From: Halobacillus yeomjeoni
GTDB lineage: Bacteria > Bacillota > Bacilli > Bacillales > Halobacillaceae
Assembly (NCBI RefSeq): GCF_020171525.1
Contig: NZ_JAIVAI010000001.1
Location: forward strand, 124,001-188,000
Direction: 5' to 3'
Length of the DNA: 64,000 bases
Part shown: piece after piece, positions 34,042-45,053 of the stretch
Layout of the letters: each line of letters starts with the position of its first letter
How positions within the stretch are numbered: position 1 is the first letter of the stretch
Program-made: the position numbers and the translations under genes
The notes under the pieces: generated by a model
What the model was told of the DNA's origin: nothing
Databases searched by the model: none
Seen by the model: only the letters and a program-made list of their open reading frames with translations

Positions 34042-35319
34042 ATGTTTAAATTTAACGATGAAAAAGGACAACTGAAGTGTTCTTTCTGCGGTAAAAGTCA
34101 GGAACAAGTTCGTAAACTTGTCGCAGGACCTGGCGTATATATTTGTGATGAATGTATTGAATTATGTACGGAAATAGTAGAAGAAGAATTAGGTAATGAA
34201 GAAGAGGTTGAATTCAAAGAGGTGCCAAAACCTCAAGAGATCCGTGAAATTTTAAATGATTATGTAATTGGACAGGATCAAGCGAAAAAGAACCTCTCTG
34301 TAGCCGTCTATAACCACTATAAGCGTATTAACGCTGGAGTGAAAAATGATGATGTGGAACTTGCTAAAAGTAATATCTTGATGCTTGGACCTACAGGTAG
34401 CGGTAAGACGTTGCTTGCCCAGACACTGGCACGTATCCTCAATGTTCCTTTTGCTATTGCAGACGCTACATCGCTGACGGAAGCAGGTTATGTAGGTGAA
34501 GATGTTGAAAACATCCTCCTGAAGCTGATTCAAGCAGCTGATTATGATGTGGAAAAAGCAGAAAAAGGAATTATCTACATCGATGAAATAGACAAAGTTG
34601 CACGTAAATCTGAAAATCCTTCGATTACTCGAGACGTTTCCGGCGAAGGTGTTCAACAAGCCTTGCTGAAAATCCTTGAAGGTACTCAAGCGAGTGTTCC
34701 ACCTCAAGGAGGACGGAAACATCCTCATCAAGAATTCATCCAAATCGATACGACCAACGTACTGTTCATCGTCGGTGGTGCCTTCGACGGAATCGATCAA
34801 ATCATCAAACGCCGTCTTGGTAAAAAAGTGATCGGGTTTGGCTCTGAACAAACAACGGATGATTCTGAGAAAAAAGAATTGCTTACAAAAGTTCTACCTG
34901 AAGACTTGTTAAGTTATGGTCTCATTCCAGAATTCATCGGTCGTCTTCCGGTTATCGGAAGTCTGGAGCAGTTGGATGAAGAAGCACTTGTAGAAATCTT
35001 GACTAAACCGAAAAATGCTCTAGTCAAACAGTATCAAAAACTATTCCAAATCGATCACGTCGAGCTGGAAATTGAAGAAGAGGCTCTTAGAGAAATTGCG
35101 CGTTTAGCCATTGAGCGTAAGACAGGAGCTCGTGGTCTTCGTTCAATCATTGAGGGAATCATGCTTGATGTCATGTATGAACTTCCATCACGTGATGATA
35201 TTGAAAAATGTATCATTACGAAGGATACCGTGGTTGCGGAAAATGGCCGCCCGAAACTTATCCTGACAGATGGTACGGTTGAAGATGAGAATAAAGAATC
35301 TCCTAAAGAAAGTGCTTGA
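34042..35319 (+). CDS. clpX: ATP-dependent Clp protease ATP-binding subunit ClpX
   Basis: A 425-residue AAA+ unfoldase feeding substrates to ClpP. The N-terminal zinc-binding domain has C13, C16, C35 and C38 (CSFCGKS, CDEC). Walker A is GPTGSGKT near residue 116, Walker B is IIYIDEIDK near 177, and the IGF-type ClpP-docking tripeptide is in KVIGFG near residue 270. ATG 34042 follows AAGGGGTG; the ATG at 34033 falls inside that site. Unlike in B. subtilis, no lonB lies between it and lonA. Confidence 0.97.
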   Translation: MFKFNDEKGQLKCSFCGKSQEQVRKLVAGPGVYICDECIELCTEIVEEELGNEEEVEFKEVPKPQEIREILNDYVIGQDQAKKNLSVAVYNHYKRINAGVKNDDVELAKSNILMLGPTGSGKTLLAQTLARILNVPFAIADATSLTEAGYVGEDVENILLKLIQAADYDVEKAEKGIIYIDEIDKVARKSENPSITRDVSGEGVQQALLKILEGTQASVPPQGGRKHPHQEFIQIDTTNVLFIVGGAFDGIDQIIKRRLGKKVIGFGSEQTTDDSEKKELLTKVLPEDLLSYGLIPEFIGRLPVIGSLEQLDEEALVEILTKPKNALVKQYQKLFQIDHVELEIEEEALREIARLAIERKTGARGLRSIIEGIMLDVMYELPSRDDIEKCIITKDTVVAENGRPKLILTDGTVEDENKESPKESA

Positions 35320-35351
35320 TTTTCTTTAGGTCCCACCTAACTTTTGTCTTG

Positions 35352-35383
35352 AAGCCGCGCTACAATTAATCGTAGCGCGGCTT
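35352..35383 (+). terminator. Hairpin after clpX
   Basis: A 12-bp GC-rich stem (35352-35363 with 35372-35383). The tail is TATATATT rather than a pure T-run. From here to the lonA promoter I see nothing identifiable. Confidence 0.75.
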
Positions 35384-35551
35384 ATATATTATTGTGGATT
35401 TATTTGAACAGGAGAGTATCCCAAACATCTCGATGAACTTAGGATGAAAGTGAGCGAGCAGGCTCATAATATGGATAACATTTGCTGGACTGCCCTTGAC
35501 CCCCCATGGAGTGAAGGGATTTCAGCGTTGGTATAATACAACATACTTACG

Positions 35552-35580
35552 TTTACTTTCCAATAATCTTTATATATGAT
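35552..35580 (+). promoter_or_regulatory. Probable sigma-A promoter of lonA
   Basis: TTTACT at 35552-35557 and TATGAT at 35575-35580 with a 17-base spacer, 37 bases before the ATG. A second extended -10 (TGGTATAAT, 35529-35537) lies upstream. Confidence 0.55.
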
Positions 35581-35616
35581 TAGATTACGTATTTGTATAA
35601 TTCGGAGGTGCACATT

Positions 35617-37947
35617 ATGACAGATAAATCAAGAACTCAAATTCCACTGCTGCCTTTAAGAGGTTTGTTAGTGTACCCATCGATGGTTCTGCACCTTGAT
35701 GTTGGTCGGGAAAAGTCCGTCAATGCACTTGAACAAGCGATGATGGACGATAATGAAATTTTTCTAGTGTCACAAAAAGAAGTGAACATCGATGAACCTT
35801 CTTCCGAGGATATGTACACGGTAGGGACAGTAGCCAGGGTCAAACAGATGGTGAAGCTTCCAAACGGTACAAATCGTGTGCTGGTTGAAGGATTGTATCG
35901 GGCTTCAATCAATGAATTAAATGAAGGCGATGAATTTTATCAGGCAAGCATTCAGAAACTTGAAGATGAACATGCCGATAAAAATGAAGAAGAAGCTTTG
36001 TTGAGAACTTTGATGAGCCAATTCGAACAATACGTAAAGGTCTCCAAAAAAGTCAGCCAAGAAACATTCAATACAGTGTCTGATATTGATGATCCAAGTC
36101 ATCTTGCAGATATGGTGACTTCCCACCTTCCTGTAAAGCTGAAGGATAAACAGAAAATATTAGAAACAGAAAACGTAAAAGCCCGGCTTCAAAAATTGAT
36201 TGAACTGATAGGCAATGAACGTGAAGTTCTTCAAATTGAACAGAAAATCGGTCAGCGCGTAAAGAAGTCAATGGAGAAGACACAAAAAGAGTATTATTTG
36301 CGTGAACAAATGAAAGCTATCCAGAATGAATTGGGCGATAAAGATGGAAAGTCTGGAGAAGTAGCTCAGTTGAAAGAGAAGATTGAGGAATCCAACATGC
36401 CTGAGCGTGTCGAAAAGATAGCTTTGAAAGAACTGGGCAGATATGAAAAGGTACCTCAAAGCTCAGCAGAAAGTTCTGTTATCAGAAATTATATTGAATG
36501 GCTGGTAGCACTTCCTTGGTCAGAAGAAACAGAAGATAACTTGGATGTGAACCATGCTGAGACGATTTTGGATGAAGATCATTACGGTTTGGAGAAGGTC
36601 AAGGATCGTGTTTTAGAATATATAGCTGTGCAGAGGTTAACCCAATCCATTAAAGGGCCTATTCTTTGTTTAGTAGGACCACCCGGGGTCGGAAAAACTT
36701 CTTTGGCGAAATCGATTGCCAGGGCAATCAATCGGAAATTCGTCCGTATTTCATTGGGTGGTGTCCGGGATGAAGCTGAAATAAGAGGCCACCGACGTAC
36801 GTATATCGGAGCTATGCCAGGGCGGATCATCCAAGGTATGAAACGGGCAGAGACTATGAACCCGGTCTTCCTATTGGATGAAATCGATAAAATGGCCAGC
36901 GATTTCAGAGGAGACCCTTCCTCAGCGATGCTTGAAGTGCTGGACCCAGAACAAAATGGGACATTCAGCGACCACTTCATTGAAGAATATTATGATTTAT
37001 CAAAAGTCATGTTCGTCGCGACAGCAAACAATATGGCCGCCATTCCTGGTCCTTTGCGTGATCGTATGGAAGTCATAACGATTGCCGGTTATACAGAAGT
37101 TGAAAAGCTGCACATTGCCAAAGAGCATTTGCTTCCGAAGCAAATTAAGCAGAACGGCCTGACCAAAGGTCAAATTCAGCTTCGTGAAGAAGCGCTTCTT
37201 AAGTTGATTCGCAGGTATACAAGAGAAGCAGGGGTCCGTGGTCTTGAGCGGGAGCTCGCAAGCTTATGCCGTAAAGCTGCCAAAATTATCGTTTCAGGGG
37301 ACAAACAACGTGTAGTCATTACAGAGAAGCAGTTAGAAGAGCTGCTCGGACGTCCGAAGTTCCGATATGGGCAGGCTGAACTGGAAGATCAAGTAGGTGC
37401 TGCTACAGGGTTGGCTTATACGACTGCAGGTGGAGACACCTTATCCATAGAAGTGTCCATTTACCCAGGTAAGGGGAACTTGACTTTAACAGGAAAACTT
37501 GGAGATGTAATGAAGGAGTCTGCCCAGGCAGCTTTCAGCTACATTCGATCTCGAGCTGAAGAGTTGAATATTGATCCTGAATTTGTGGAGAAGAATGATA
37601 TTCACATCCACGTTCCGGAAGGGGCTACACCTAAGGATGGGCCTTCTGCGGGGATTACAATGGCGACTGCTCTGGTTTCTGCGTTAACGGGACGGCCTGT
37701 AAGAAAGGAAGTAGGCATGACTGGAGAGATCACTCTCCGTGGACGTGTCTTACCTATCGGTGGATTGAAGGAAAAATCATTGAGTGCTCATAGAGCGGGC
37801 CTATCAAAAATCATCATGCCTGCAGATAATGAAAAGGATCTGGAGGACATCCCGGACAGCGTCCGAAAAGGTCTGACATTCATTCCTGTCAAACATTTAG
37901 ATGAAGTGCTCAAACATGCATTAATGGAGGATATACATGAAAGTTAA
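35617..37947 (+). CDS. lonA: ATP-dependent protease Lon (LonA)
   Basis: A 776-residue cytoplasmic AAA+ serine protease. The N-terminal LON substrate-binding domain (about 5-205) starts with [20 protein letters not shown] coiled region follows, then Walker [10 protein letters not shown] (near 353) and Walker [12 protein letters not shown] (near 416). The C-terminal protease domain has its catalytic serine in [10 protein letters not shown] (near 677) and lysine in GGLKEK (near 720). ATG 35617 follows GGAGGTG. It overlaps engB by 11 bases. Confidence 0.97.
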   Translation: MTDKSRTQIPLLPLRGLLVYPSMVLHLDVGREKSVNALEQAMMDDNEIFLVSQKEVNIDEPSSEDMYTVGTVARVKQMVKLPNGTNRVLVEGLYRASINELNEGDEFYQASIQKLEDEHADKNEEEALLRTLMSQFEQYVKVSKKVSQETFNTVSDIDDPSHLADMVTSHLPVKLKDKQKILETENVKARLQKLIELIGNEREVLQIEQKIGQRVKKSMEKTQKEYYLREQMKAIQNELGDKDGKSGEVAQLKEKIEESNMPERVEKIALKELGRYEKVPQSSAESSVIRNYIEWLVALPWSEETEDNLDVNHAETILDEDHYGLEKVKDRVLEYIAVQRLTQSIKGPILCLVGPPGVGKTSLAKSIARAINRKFVRISLGGVRDEAEIRGHRRTYIGAMPGRIIQGMKRAETMNPVFLLDEIDKMASDFRGDPSSAMLEVLDPEQNGTFSDHFIEEYYDLSKVMFVATANNMAAIPGPLRDRMEVITIAGYTEVEKLHIAKEHLLPKQIKQNGLTKGQIQLREEALLKLIRRYTREAGVRGLERELASLCRKAAKIIVSGDKQRVVITEKQLEELLGRPKFRYGQAELEDQVGAATGLAYTTAGGDTLSIEVSIYPGKGNLTLTGKLGDVMKESAQAAFSYIRSRAEELNIDPEFVEKNDIHIHVPEGATPKDGPSAGITMATALVSALTGRPVRKEVGMTGEITLRGRVLPIGGLKEKSLSAHRAGLSKIIMPADNEKDLEDIPDSVRKGLTFIPVKHLDEVLKHALMEDIHES

Positions 37948-38524
37948 TACAGCAGATATCGTGATCAGTGCTGCAAGTAAAAAACAATATCCGAAGGCTC
38001 CTATTCCGGAAATTGCTCTAGCGGGGCGTTCCAATGTAGGCAAATCTTCGTTTATAAACAAAATGATCCAAAGGAAGAACTTGGCACGGACATCTTCCAA
38101 GCCAGGAAAAACACAAACCCTTAACTTCTATATCATTAATGATCAATTTCACTTTGTAGATGTTCCGGGTTATGGCTATGCGAAAGTATCCAAAAAAGAG
38201 CGTGCCAAATGGGGAGAGATGATGGAGGAATACTTTGCTGAACGAGAGCAGTTGCGCGCGACTGCTCTTATCATCGATATCCGCCATAAACCAACGGAAG
38301 ATGACCGCTTGATGTATGATTACTTGAAGCACTTCGGCCTTCCGGTCATGGTCATCGCAACAAAGTTGGACAAAATTAAAAAAGGTCAGCGAAAAAAACA
38401 ATTGAATATGATTTATGATGTGCTGGAAATGGAAGAGGAAGATTCCTTGATCCCATTTTCCTCTGAAACAGGAGAGGGCAAAGACGTTGCGTGGAGAACG
38501 ATGCTCAGCCATTTAAATCTATGA
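37937..38524 (+). CDS. ysxC: Ribosome biogenesis GTP-binding protein YsxC/EngB
   Basis: A 195-residue essential GTPase for assembly of the 50S ribosomal subunit. The G1 motif is [10 protein letters not shown] (about 27-36), G3 is [11 protein letters not shown] (near 74), G4 is ATKLDK (near 141) and G5 is FSSETGEG (near 174). Its ATG lies inside the end of lonA, so it is translationally coupled. A terminator follows at once. Confidence 0.96.
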   Translation: MKVNTADIVISAASKKQYPKAPIPEIALAGRSNVGKSSFINKMIQRKNLARTSSKPGKTQTLNFYIINDQFHFVDVPGYGYAKVSKKERAKWGEMMEEYFAEREQLRATALIIDIRHKPTEDDRLMYDYLKHFGLPVMVIATKLDKIKKGQRKKQLNMIYDVLEMEEEDSLIPFSSETGEGKDVAWRTMLSHLNL

Positions 38525-38530
38525 CCAGGA

Positions 38531-38561
38531 AACCACTCCTTTATACAGGAGTGGTTTTTTT
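38531..38561 (+). terminator. Rho-independent terminator after ysxC
   Basis: A 10-bp stem (38531-38540 with 38547-38556) and a long T-run. Confidence 0.93.
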
Positions 38562-38701
38562 ATTCATTATAAGAGTGTTTTATTGTATTATTATACAAAA
38601 TCAGATCATATTAGAGCAATTTCATGCATTCTTAAGCATTTGGGCATATTTACAAACCAGACCATATTCACAGAGGTTTTTAGCTGATTTTGTACATTTT
38701 T

Positions 38702-38718
38702 AAATTTTGGGAAAATTT
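38702..38718. promoter_or_regulatory. Candidate CodY-binding box
   Basis: AAATTTTGGGAAAATTT is a perfect palindrome with 7-base arms. It matches 13 of 15 positions of the CodY consensus AATTTTCWGAAAATT. It overlaps the -35 of the ABC operon promoter, a repressing position. Confidence 0.65.
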
Positions 38719-38735
38719 CTAATGGTCGATATAAT
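38707..38735 (+). promoter_or_regulatory. Promoter of the amino-acid ABC operon
   Basis: TATAAT at 38730-38735 with TTGGGA 17 bases upstream, 58 bases before the first gene. Confidence 0.65.
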
Positions 38736-38793
38736 GGGGTATATGCGAATAGTACATATGATTTACAACTGAGAGAAGGGAAGGATTCTGGGA

Positions 38794-39609
38794 ATGAAAA
38801 AACAATTTTTGCTTCTTACGTTCGCGTTGCTGACTGCACTTCTATTGTCAGCTTGTGGCGGGGGAGAAACAACAGAAGAAGAAACAAATGAAAGCAATAC
38901 AGAAGGGGCCTCAAATGAGTATGGATTGGTTGAAGAAGGGAAATTCACATTCGCGGCTTCTGGAGAGTTCCGTCCTTTCAGTATGACGGACGCAAGCGGT
39001 GAAATGTCCGGCTTTGATATTGATGTGGCTAATGCTGTAGCCGAAGAGCTTGGACTGGAACCGAATCCTCAAAAGCAAAAGTTCGCCTCCATTGTTGAGG
39101 GTGTAAAGACTGGGCGTTTTGATGCTGCTGTAGCCAGTCATACAATCACTGAAAAACGAGCGGAACAAGTTGATTTTTCAACCCCTTATTATTATTCCGG
39201 AGCACAAATCTTCACTCGTCCAGGAAGTGATATTGAATCTTTAGAAGATTTGGAAGGAAAAGAGATCGCTGTATCCAAGGGATCCACTTACAGCAAATTT
39301 GCTGAAGAAGTGACAGATAACATTAAAACCTATGACAGTGACGTCGTTGCTCTACAATCTCTTGCTAAAGGCAGACACGATGCTGTCATCACTGATTTCC
39401 TGACAGGGAAAGAGGCTAAGGGTCAAGACTTGGAAATTGAAGCCAAGGCAATGATTGAGCGTAGTGAACAGGCAATTGCCGTCGCTAAAGACAACGAAAA
39501 ATTGTTAGAGGACATCAATGCAGCTCTAGAGACACTTCGAGAGAATGGTAAACTAGCTGAAATTAGTAAAGAATACTTCGGTGACGATATCACTTCCAAG
39601 CCAGAGTAA
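38794..39609 (+). CDS. Polar amino-acid ABC transporter, substrate-binding lipoprotein
   Basis: A 271-residue extracellular lipoprotein. The signal peptide ends in the lipobox LLLSAC with the lipidated cysteine at residue 21, followed by a Glu/Thr/Asn linker. The SBP_bac_3 fold covers about 45-268, with FAASGEFRPFSMTDASGE and GFDIDVANAVAEELGL at its start and FDAAVASHTITEKRAEQVDF near 110. The family binds polar amino acids such as cystine, arginine or glutamine; the exact ligand is not evident. A hairpin separates it from the permease gene, fitting higher expression of the binding protein. Confidence 0.88.
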   Translation: MKKQFLLLTFALLTALLLSACGGGETTEEETNESNTEGASNEYGLVEEGKFTFAASGEFRPFSMTDASGEMSGFDIDVANAVAEELGLEPNPQKQKFASIVEGVKTGRFDAAVASHTITEKRAEQVDFSTPYYYSGAQIFTRPGSDIESLEDLEGKEIAVSKGSTYSKFAEEVTDNIKTYDSDVVALQSLAKGRHDAVITDFLTGKEAKGQDLEIEAKAMIERSEQAIAVAKDNEKLLEDINAALETLRENGKLAEISKEYFGDDITSKPE

Positions 39610-39635
39610 CATCTTAATTTTACTAGATCTGAAGT

Positions 39636-39668
39636 CAAAAAGAGTGCGCTGATTGCGTACTCTTTTTG
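39636..39668 (+). terminator. Attenuating hairpin between binding protein and permease genes
   Basis: A 14-bp stem with one wobble pair, ending in a T-run, lies inside the operon. It probably lets part of the transcription through. Confidence 0.7.
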
Positions 39669-39697
39669 ATATGAATAAGGAGTAGGAGTGGATACCC

Positions 39698-40378
39698 ATG
39701 TATTTGAATTTTATCTCATTTTGGGCGAACTTCTGGGATGCGCTGGTAAGTAGTAAAGGGCTGTTTATTGAAGCTTCACAAGTAACTTTAGCCCTTACAG
39801 CGGTTTCCATAGTCATCGCCATTTTTATCGGTCTGTTTTTTGCATTAATGAAGTTATCGAACATTAAACCGCTGGAATGGATTGCAAATGCTTATATCTA
39901 TATCGTTCGAGGAACCCCTCTGATTGTACAAATCTTCGTATTCTATTATGGTTTGACAGAGGTTTGGATGATCAGTGGATTTTGGTCCGTGTCACTAGGT
40001 CTTGCATTTCATAACGGAGCATACATAGCAGAAATCTTCCGTGGATCGATTCAATCCATCGGAAAGGGGCAGATGGAGGCAGGTCGATCTCTTGGTATGA
40101 GTCATTCTTTGACGATGCGGAGAATCATTCTTCCGCAAGCGTTCAGGCGAGCGCTGCCGCCGCTCGGTAACCAGTTCATCATAGGCCTGAAAGACTCGTC
40201 TCTGGCTGCCTTTATCGGAGTTTCTGAAATCTTCGCTGTAGCAACCACCCAAGGCGCCAATACTTTTGACTATATGACTTGGCTTTTAGTCAGTGCGGTA
40301 TACTACCTGATCCTTGTGTTCATCCTTACAATGGTAGTAGGCTTAATAGAGAAGAAAATGGCTGCTGGTGATGAATAG
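39698..40378 (+). CDS. Polar amino-acid ABC transporter, permease
   Basis: A 226-residue HisM-type membrane permease with about five helices. It has the AYIYIVRGTPLIVQIFVFYY segment near residue 66, and the EAA loop EAGRSLGMSHSLTMRRIILP near 127 that contacts the ATPase. It works with the lipoprotein upstream and the ATPase 15 bp downstream. Confidence 0.92.
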   Translation: MYLNFISFWANFWDALVSSKGLFIEASQVTLALTAVSIVIAIFIGLFFALMKLSNIKPLEWIANAYIYIVRGTPLIVQIFVFYYGLTEVWMISGFWSVSLGLAFHNGAYIAEIFRGSIQSIGKGQMEAGRSLGMSHSLTMRRIILPQAFRRALPPLGNQFIIGLKDSSLAAFIGVSEIFAVATTQGANTFDYMTWLLVSAVYYLILVFILTMVVGLIEKKMAAGDE

Positions 40379-40393
40379 AGGAGGATAAACAGA

Positions 40394-41128
40394 GTGAGTA
40401 ACAATATGATTCAAGTAAATCAACTGCATAAATATTTCGGAGATTTGCATGTCTTGAAAGGGATAGACTTTACAGTAGAAGAAAAAGAAGTGGTCGTACT
40501 TATCGGGGCCAGTGGTTCTGGTAAAAGTACACTGCTTCGCTGCCTGAACTTCTTGGAAATGAAAAATGATGGGGATATCTTCATTCAAGGAAAAGAAGTC
40601 AACCCTAAGAAAGACAACCTGAACGAGTTTCGTCAAAAAGTCGGAATGGTATTTCAACATTTCAATCTATTCCCTCACAAAACAGTACTGCAAAATGTAA
40701 TAGAAGCACCTACTCAAGTTAAGCGCGTTCCAAAAGCTCAAGCTAAAAAAGAAGGGAAGGAACTGCTGGAAAAAGTAGGACTTGGAAGCAAGGCGGACGA
40801 CTATCCTTCCAAATTGTCGGGAGGCCAGAAGCAGAGGGTCGCAATCGCTCGTGCTCTGGCTATGAAGCCTGAAATTATGCTGTTCGATGAACCAACTTCA
40901 GCTTTAGATCCAGAGCTTGTAGGTGAAGTACTTCAGACGATGAAGGACTTGGCTCAAGAAGGGATGACGATGGTTGTCGTGACTCATGAAATGGGATTTG
41001 CCAGAGAAGTCGCTGATCGTGTCGTCTACATGCATGATGGGAAAATCGTTGAAACTGGTGCCCCTAAAGATATTTTTGAGAATCCACAAGAAGAGAGAAC
41101 GCAGGCTTTCTTAAGTTCAATATTGTAA
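40394..41128 (+). CDS. Polar amino-acid ABC transporter, ATP-binding protein
   Basis: A 244-residue GlnQ/HisP-type ATPase. Walker A is GASGSGKST (near 38), the signature LSGGQKQR (near 141), Walker B with following glutamate [13 protein letters not shown] (near 160), and the switch histidine is in VVTHEMGFA (near 200). It starts at GTG after GAGGAT. It ends the operon before a strong terminator. Confidence 0.95.
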   Translation: MSNNMIQVNQLHKYFGDLHVLKGIDFTVEEKEVVVLIGASGSGKSTLLRCLNFLEMKNDGDIFIQGKEVNPKKDNLNEFRQKVGMVFQHFNLFPHKTVLQNVIEAPTQVKRVPKAQAKKEGKELLEKVGLGSKADDYPSKLSGGQKQRVAIARALAMKPEIMLFDEPTSALDPELVGEVLQTMKDLAQEGMTMVVVTHEMGFAREVADRVVYMHDGKIVETGAPKDIFENPQEERTQAFLSSIL

Positions 41129-41132
41129 TAGT

Positions 41133-41166
41133 AAAAGCCGCCATGAAATATTTGGCGGCTTTTTTG
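41133..41166 (+). terminator. Rho-independent terminator of the ABC operon
   Basis: An 11-bp stem (41133-41143 with 41153-41163) and a T-run, between two converging genes. Confidence 0.93.
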
Positions 41167-41177
41167 TATGTTCACTT

Positions 41178-41657
41178 TTACTTTTTCTTAATTAACAGAA
41201 CTCCATAGACGATTAGAACGAGCGGCCAAAACTTCTCAAGGAAGTGGAAAACTTCCTGTATCCCATTCAGCCATGGAAGATACATGGGGGAAATAATGAC
41301 GAACAGTCCACTGCCGACTAAGATCAGACCTGGTATCAATCCGGATTTATTTTTTTGATGACTGATCAAGAATGCAATTCCTGGTAATAATAGATACATA
41401 CCCCAATGATCCGGCCAAATGGACAGCTGTTTACGAGCATAAAAGTGAATACCTAATTCTAGAATTAAGACTCCGGTAAACAGAAAAGAATAGTCTTTTG
41501 TGACATAACTATGGAATAGAAATGCAAGGCCGATAATAATAAGTAGAGTAGGCCAAGAGCTGTATTCACTCAAGAATGGCAGTTGAATTTGTTGGAGAAG
41601 GTAATAAATTCCTAATGCTAACAACAGGTACCCCAATAAAGAATTTTGTTTTTTCAC
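41178..41657 (-). CDS. Integral membrane protein in the ysxD position (LiaF N-terminal-like)
   Basis: A 159-residue membrane protein with about six helices and short loops, such as LLGYLLLALGIYYLLQQ at the N terminus and FWPLVLIVYGVLLIKKK at the end. The repeated pairs of helices resemble the membrane part of LiaI/LiaF-like and DUF5668 proteins. B. subtilis ysxD occupies the same place between ysxC and hemA, but on the other strand. GTG 41657 is preferred to TTG 41663 because GGGAG lies nine bases upstream. The function is unknown. Confidence 0.72.
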   Translation of the reverse strand: MKKQNSLLGYLLLALGIYYLLQQIQLPFLSEYSSWPTLLIIIGLAFLFHSYVTKDYSFLFTGVLILELGIHFYARKQLSIWPDHWGMYLLLPGIAFLISHQKNKSGLIPGLILVGSGLFVIISPMYLPWLNGIQEVFHFLEKFWPLVLIVYGVLLIKKK

Positions 41658-41852
41658 GATCAATCACTCCCGATACGTAGACGAAAAATGTCGTTCGCTT
41701 GCGCTATGTAGCATGTTTTGGTATATTACAAACGGATTAAGATTTTAACTTCTCTTAAAAAACAGGTTCGGTTTTTAAGTCATGTAACGCTATCGTATCA
41801 TAACGATTTCAAAATCTGTTCATATTTTGGTAAAAATATAAGTGTAGATTCG

Positions 41853-41861
41853 TGTTATAAT
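41853..41861 (+). promoter_or_regulatory. Extended -10 promoter of hemA
   Basis: TGTTATAAT (TATAAT at 41856-41861) lies about 45 bases before hemA. No clear -35 and no good PerR box are seen. Confidence 0.6.
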
Positions 41862-41906
41862 GACAAATATATGATTAAGTCAGGAACGTTAATGGGGGTA
41901 GATGCA

Positions 41907-43280
41907 ATGCACATTCTAGCTGTCGGTCTCAATTATAAAACAGCCCCTGTGGAAATTCGAGAAAAGCTCACATTTTCAGAAGCTCATTTAAATGACGCAA
42001 TGCAGCAGCTGAATGCACAGAAAAGTGTATTGGAAAATGTGATTATTTCTACATGTAATCGTACAGAGATCTATGCAGTGGTCGACCAGCTGCATACGGG
42101 TCGTTATTATATTAAACAATTTTTATCAACGTGGTTCGATATTGATAAAGAAGAATTTTCACCTTTCCTTTCCATTTATGAAACGGATGGGGCGATTGAA
42201 CACTTGCTTCGAGTGACATCCGGGCTGGATTCAATGGTTCTTGGGGAAACGCAGATCCTTGGACAGATGAAGCAGGCCTTCCTACAGGCGCAAGAAGCTG
42301 GTGCTACAGGAACGATCTTTAATCAGTTGTTCAAACAAGCCATTACAATGGCAAAGAAAGCACACAAGGAGACAGAAATTGGAGAAAATGCGGTTTCTGT
42401 CAGTTATGCTGCAGTCGAGTTAGCCAGAAAAATATTCGGCGATTTAGTTCACAAGCATATCGTCATCTTAGGCGCAGGGAAAATGGGTGAGTTGGCAGCG
42501 AAGAACCTGCATGGTTCCGGCGTACGAAAAGTCTCTGTTGTCAACCGGACATTCACCAAAGCTCAGACTGTCGCAGAACAATTCAATGGACAGGCGTTGA
42601 CGATGGAAAACTTGGATGAAGTCCTTGCCGATGCAGATATTGTCATCAGCTCGACTGGATCATCTGAGTATGTGATTACACGTGAACGAATGGAGCCGAT
42701 TCATCGCAAACGTAAAGGGAAACCATTATTCTTCGTAGATATCGCCGTTCCGCGTGATTTGGACCCGGCGATGGAAACGCTTGAAAGTGTGTTTTTATAC
42801 GATATTGATGATCTGCAGGGAATCGTTGATGCGAATTTAGCTGCCCGAAAGCAAGCGGCAGAACAAATTGAAATTATGATCGAAGCAGAAATCGTGGAAT
42901 TTAAACAGTGGCTACAGACCATCGGCGTCGTCCCTGTCATTTCTGCGCTGAGATCTAAGGCTCTTTCCATTCAAGCAGAAACGATGAAAAGCATTGAACG
43001 TAAAATGCCGGAGCTTTCAGATCGTGAACGGAAAGTGTTGAATAAGCATACGAAAAGTATCATTAATCAAATGTTGAAAGATCCAATTTTACAAGCGAAA
43101 GAATTAGCTGCTCAACCTGATTCAGAAGAAACACTTCGTTTATTTACTCAAATTTTCGGGATTGAAGATCAAGTGCAAGAGGAAATCAAAGATCAGGAAG
43201 AGAAGGAACGCGCCTCAAAAAAGCATAAAAAAGAAATGAGCGACTCTATTCCTGTCATCGACCCGATTGTCAATTCATAA
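41907..43280 (+). CDS. hemA: Glutamyl-tRNA reductase
   Basis: A 457-residue enzyme making glutamate-1-semialdehyde from glutamyl-tRNA, the first committed step of haem synthesis. The catalytic cysteine is C50 in STCNRTE, and [18 protein letters not shown] follows. The NADPH-binding motif [15 protein letters not shown] is near 188, and the dimerisation helices are near the C terminus. ATG 41907 gives [10 protein letters not shown] like B. subtilis and sits six bases after GGGGGTA; upstream in-frame ATGs are rejected. It heads hemAXCDBL. Confidence 0.95.
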   Translation: MHILAVGLNYKTAPVEIREKLTFSEAHLNDAMQQLNAQKSVLENVIISTCNRTEIYAVVDQLHTGRYYIKQFLSTWFDIDKEEFSPFLSIYETDGAIEHLLRVTSGLDSMVLGETQILGQMKQAFLQAQEAGATGTIFNQLFKQAITMAKKAHKETEIGENAVSVSYAAVELARKIFGDLVHKHIVILGAGKMGELAAKNLHGSGVRKVSVVNRTFTKAQTVAEQFNGQALTMENLDEVLADADIVISSTGSSEYVITRERMEPIHRKRKGKPLFFVDIAVPRDLDPAMETLESVFLYDIDDLQGIVDANLAARKQAAEQIEIMIEAEIVEFKQWLQTIGVVPVISALRSKALSIQAETMKSIERKMPELSDRERKVLNKHTKSIINQMLKDPILQAKELAAQPDSEETLRLFTQIFGIEDQVQEEIKDQEEKERASKKHKKEMSDSIPVIDPIVNS

Positions 43281-43294
43281 GGGTGGACGTCCAT

Positions 43295-44113
43295 ATGTTT
43301 GAATTCAAATGGGTGTACGAACTCATATTATTGCTTTATGGACTTAGTTTAATCGGATACTTTATTGATTTTGTACAGACTAACCGGAAGGCAAACCGAA
43401 CAGCCTTCTGGTTACTTAGTATGGTCTGGGGTTTACAGACGTTTTTTTTATTGACTCAAGTATTGATTGAAGATAACTTCCCTATCATGACTGTCTATGA
43501 CGGCCTATACTTTTATGCGTGGATATTGGTTACCTTCTCTTTGATCATCAACCGTCTGTTTCGCGTCGATTTTTTAGTGTTTTTTACAAACGTATTAGGT
43601 TTCCTCGTCATGTTGATTCACATATCAACGCGTGCCCAGAATGATCTGAAAAACCAAGGAGTCCAACTTGTAAACGAAATGCTGGTGGTCCACATCAGTT
43701 TAGCGATTATATCCTATGGATTTTTTACACTGTCCTTCATTTTTTCAATTATGTATCTACTGCAATACCGATTGCTGAAAAAGAAAAAGTGGGATACGAA
43801 GTTATTCAGGTTGGGAGATCTTACTAAACTGGATTCTTTGTCCTACAGGTCAGTCATCCTCGGGGTTCCATTATTATTGATTGCAATCATACTCGGAATT
43901 ACATGGGGGTACGTATCTCCTGATCTTTTTTACTGGTATGACTCAAAAACGTTAGGATCCATTTTAGTATTAGTCGTTTATATCATTTATCTACTACTAC
44001 GAGTAGTTAAGGGCTATCAAGGTCGAACTATATCCCTTTTTAATTCTGCAGCTTTTTTATTTCTATTAATCAATTTCTTTTTATTCGGTTCCTTATCAAA
44101 TTTCCATTTCTAG
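43295..44113 (+). CDS. hemX: HemX membrane protein (CcsA/ResC-like fold)
   Basis: A 272-residue protein with about eight membrane helices, matching B. subtilis HemX in size and position. The segment [20 protein letters not shown] and [14 protein letters not shown] near residues 55-80 recall cytochrome c assembly proteins. In B. subtilis HemX lowers the amount of HemA. ATG 43295 is eight bases after AGGGTGG; a GTG at 43283 is the alternative. Confidence 0.88.
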   Translation: MFEFKWVYELILLLYGLSLIGYFIDFVQTNRKANRTAFWLLSMVWGLQTFFLLTQVLIEDNFPIMTVYDGLYFYAWILVTFSLIINRLFRVDFLVFFTNVLGFLVMLIHISTRAQNDLKNQGVQLVNEMLVVHISLAIISYGFFTLSFIFSIMYLLQYRLLKKKKWDTKLFRLGDLTKLDSLSYRSVILGVPLLLIAIILGITWGYVSPDLFYWYDSKTLGSILVLVVYIIYLLLRVVKGYQGRTISLFNSAAFLFLLINFFLFGSLSNFHF

Positions 44114-44123
44114 GAGGATAATT

Positions 44124-45053
44124 GTGAGAAAAATCATCATCGGTTCAAGAAAGAGTAAACTAGCCATTACTCAAACGGAGTGGGTCATCGAACAATTGAA
44201 GGAGATCGATCCATCTTATGAATTTGAGATTAAGAGAATATCCACTAAAGGTGACCAGATCTTAGATGTCACTCTTTCTAAAGTCGGTGGTAAAGGGTTA
44301 TTCATCAAAGAAATCGAGCAGGCTATGTACGATGGGGAAATCGATATGGCTGTTCACAGTATGAAGGATATGCCGGCTGTCGTTGCCGAAGGTTTGACTG
44401 TCGCATCCATCCCGCTCAGAGAAGATCACCGTGACGCATTCGTTTCCAATGGAAATGTCGCTTTGAAAGACCTTCCTGAAGGGGCAGTAGTCGGGACGAG
44501 CAGTCTGCGTCGAGGCTCACAAATCAAAGCGGTTCGCCCGGACTTAGAAATTCAATGGATCCGCGGAAATATCGATACGCGTCTTCGTAAACTGAAAGAA
44601 GAAAACTATGATGCGATCGTCCTTGCAGCAGCAGGTTTGAAGCGAATGGGCTGGGATGACGATGTTGTGACCGAATATTTGGAGCCGGAAGTATGTGTTC
44701 CTGCTGTAGGCCAGGGGGCTTTAGCTATCCAATGCCGTGAAAATGACTCTGAACTTCGTGATTTCCTTATGAAGTTGAATCATGAATATACGGAAACTAC
44801 GGTGAAGGCTGAACGGAAGTTTTTACATGACTTGAATGGAGGCTGTCAGGTTCCTATCGGAGGTTACGCGTACCGTAAAGGGGACGAAATCGTTCTTACT
44901 GCACTGGTAGGAACTCCTGATGGTAAAACCATCTTACATGAAACTGTAAGTGGTAAAGATCCAATCGAAGTCGGAAAAATGGCTGCTGATCGTTTGAAAG
45001 CTCAAGGGGCTCAGGAAATCGTAGATCGCGCTATTGAGGAGTATGAACAATAA
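44124..45053 (+). CDS. hemC: Porphobilinogen deaminase (hydroxymethylbilane synthase)
   Basis: A 309-residue cytoplasmic enzyme joining four porphobilinogens. It begins [27 protein letters not shown] is near residue 76, and the dipyrromethane cofactor cysteine is in [13 protein letters not shown] (near 241). GTG start after AGGAGGAT. Its TAA shares one base with the ATG of hemD. Confidence 0.96.
   Translation: MRKIIIGSRKSKLAITQTEWVIEQLKEIDPSYEFEIKRISTKGDQILDVTLSKVGGKGLFIKEIEQAMYDGEIDMAVHSMKDMPAVVAEGLTVASIPLREDHRDAFVSNGNVALKDLPEGAVVGTSSLRRGSQIKAVRPDLEIQWIRGNIDTRLRKLKEENYDAIVLAAAGLKRMGWDDDVVTEYLEPEVCVPAVGQGALAIQCRENDSELRDFLMKLNHEYTETTVKAERKFLHDLNGGCQVPIGGYAYRKGDEIVLTALVGTPDGKTILHETVSGKDPIEVGKMAADRLKAQGAQEIVDRAIEEYEQ

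Noticed and set aside
34252-34851. 199-codon minus-strand frame inside clpX
   Set aside because: Antisense shadow of a well-conserved gene; the translation shows no domain.
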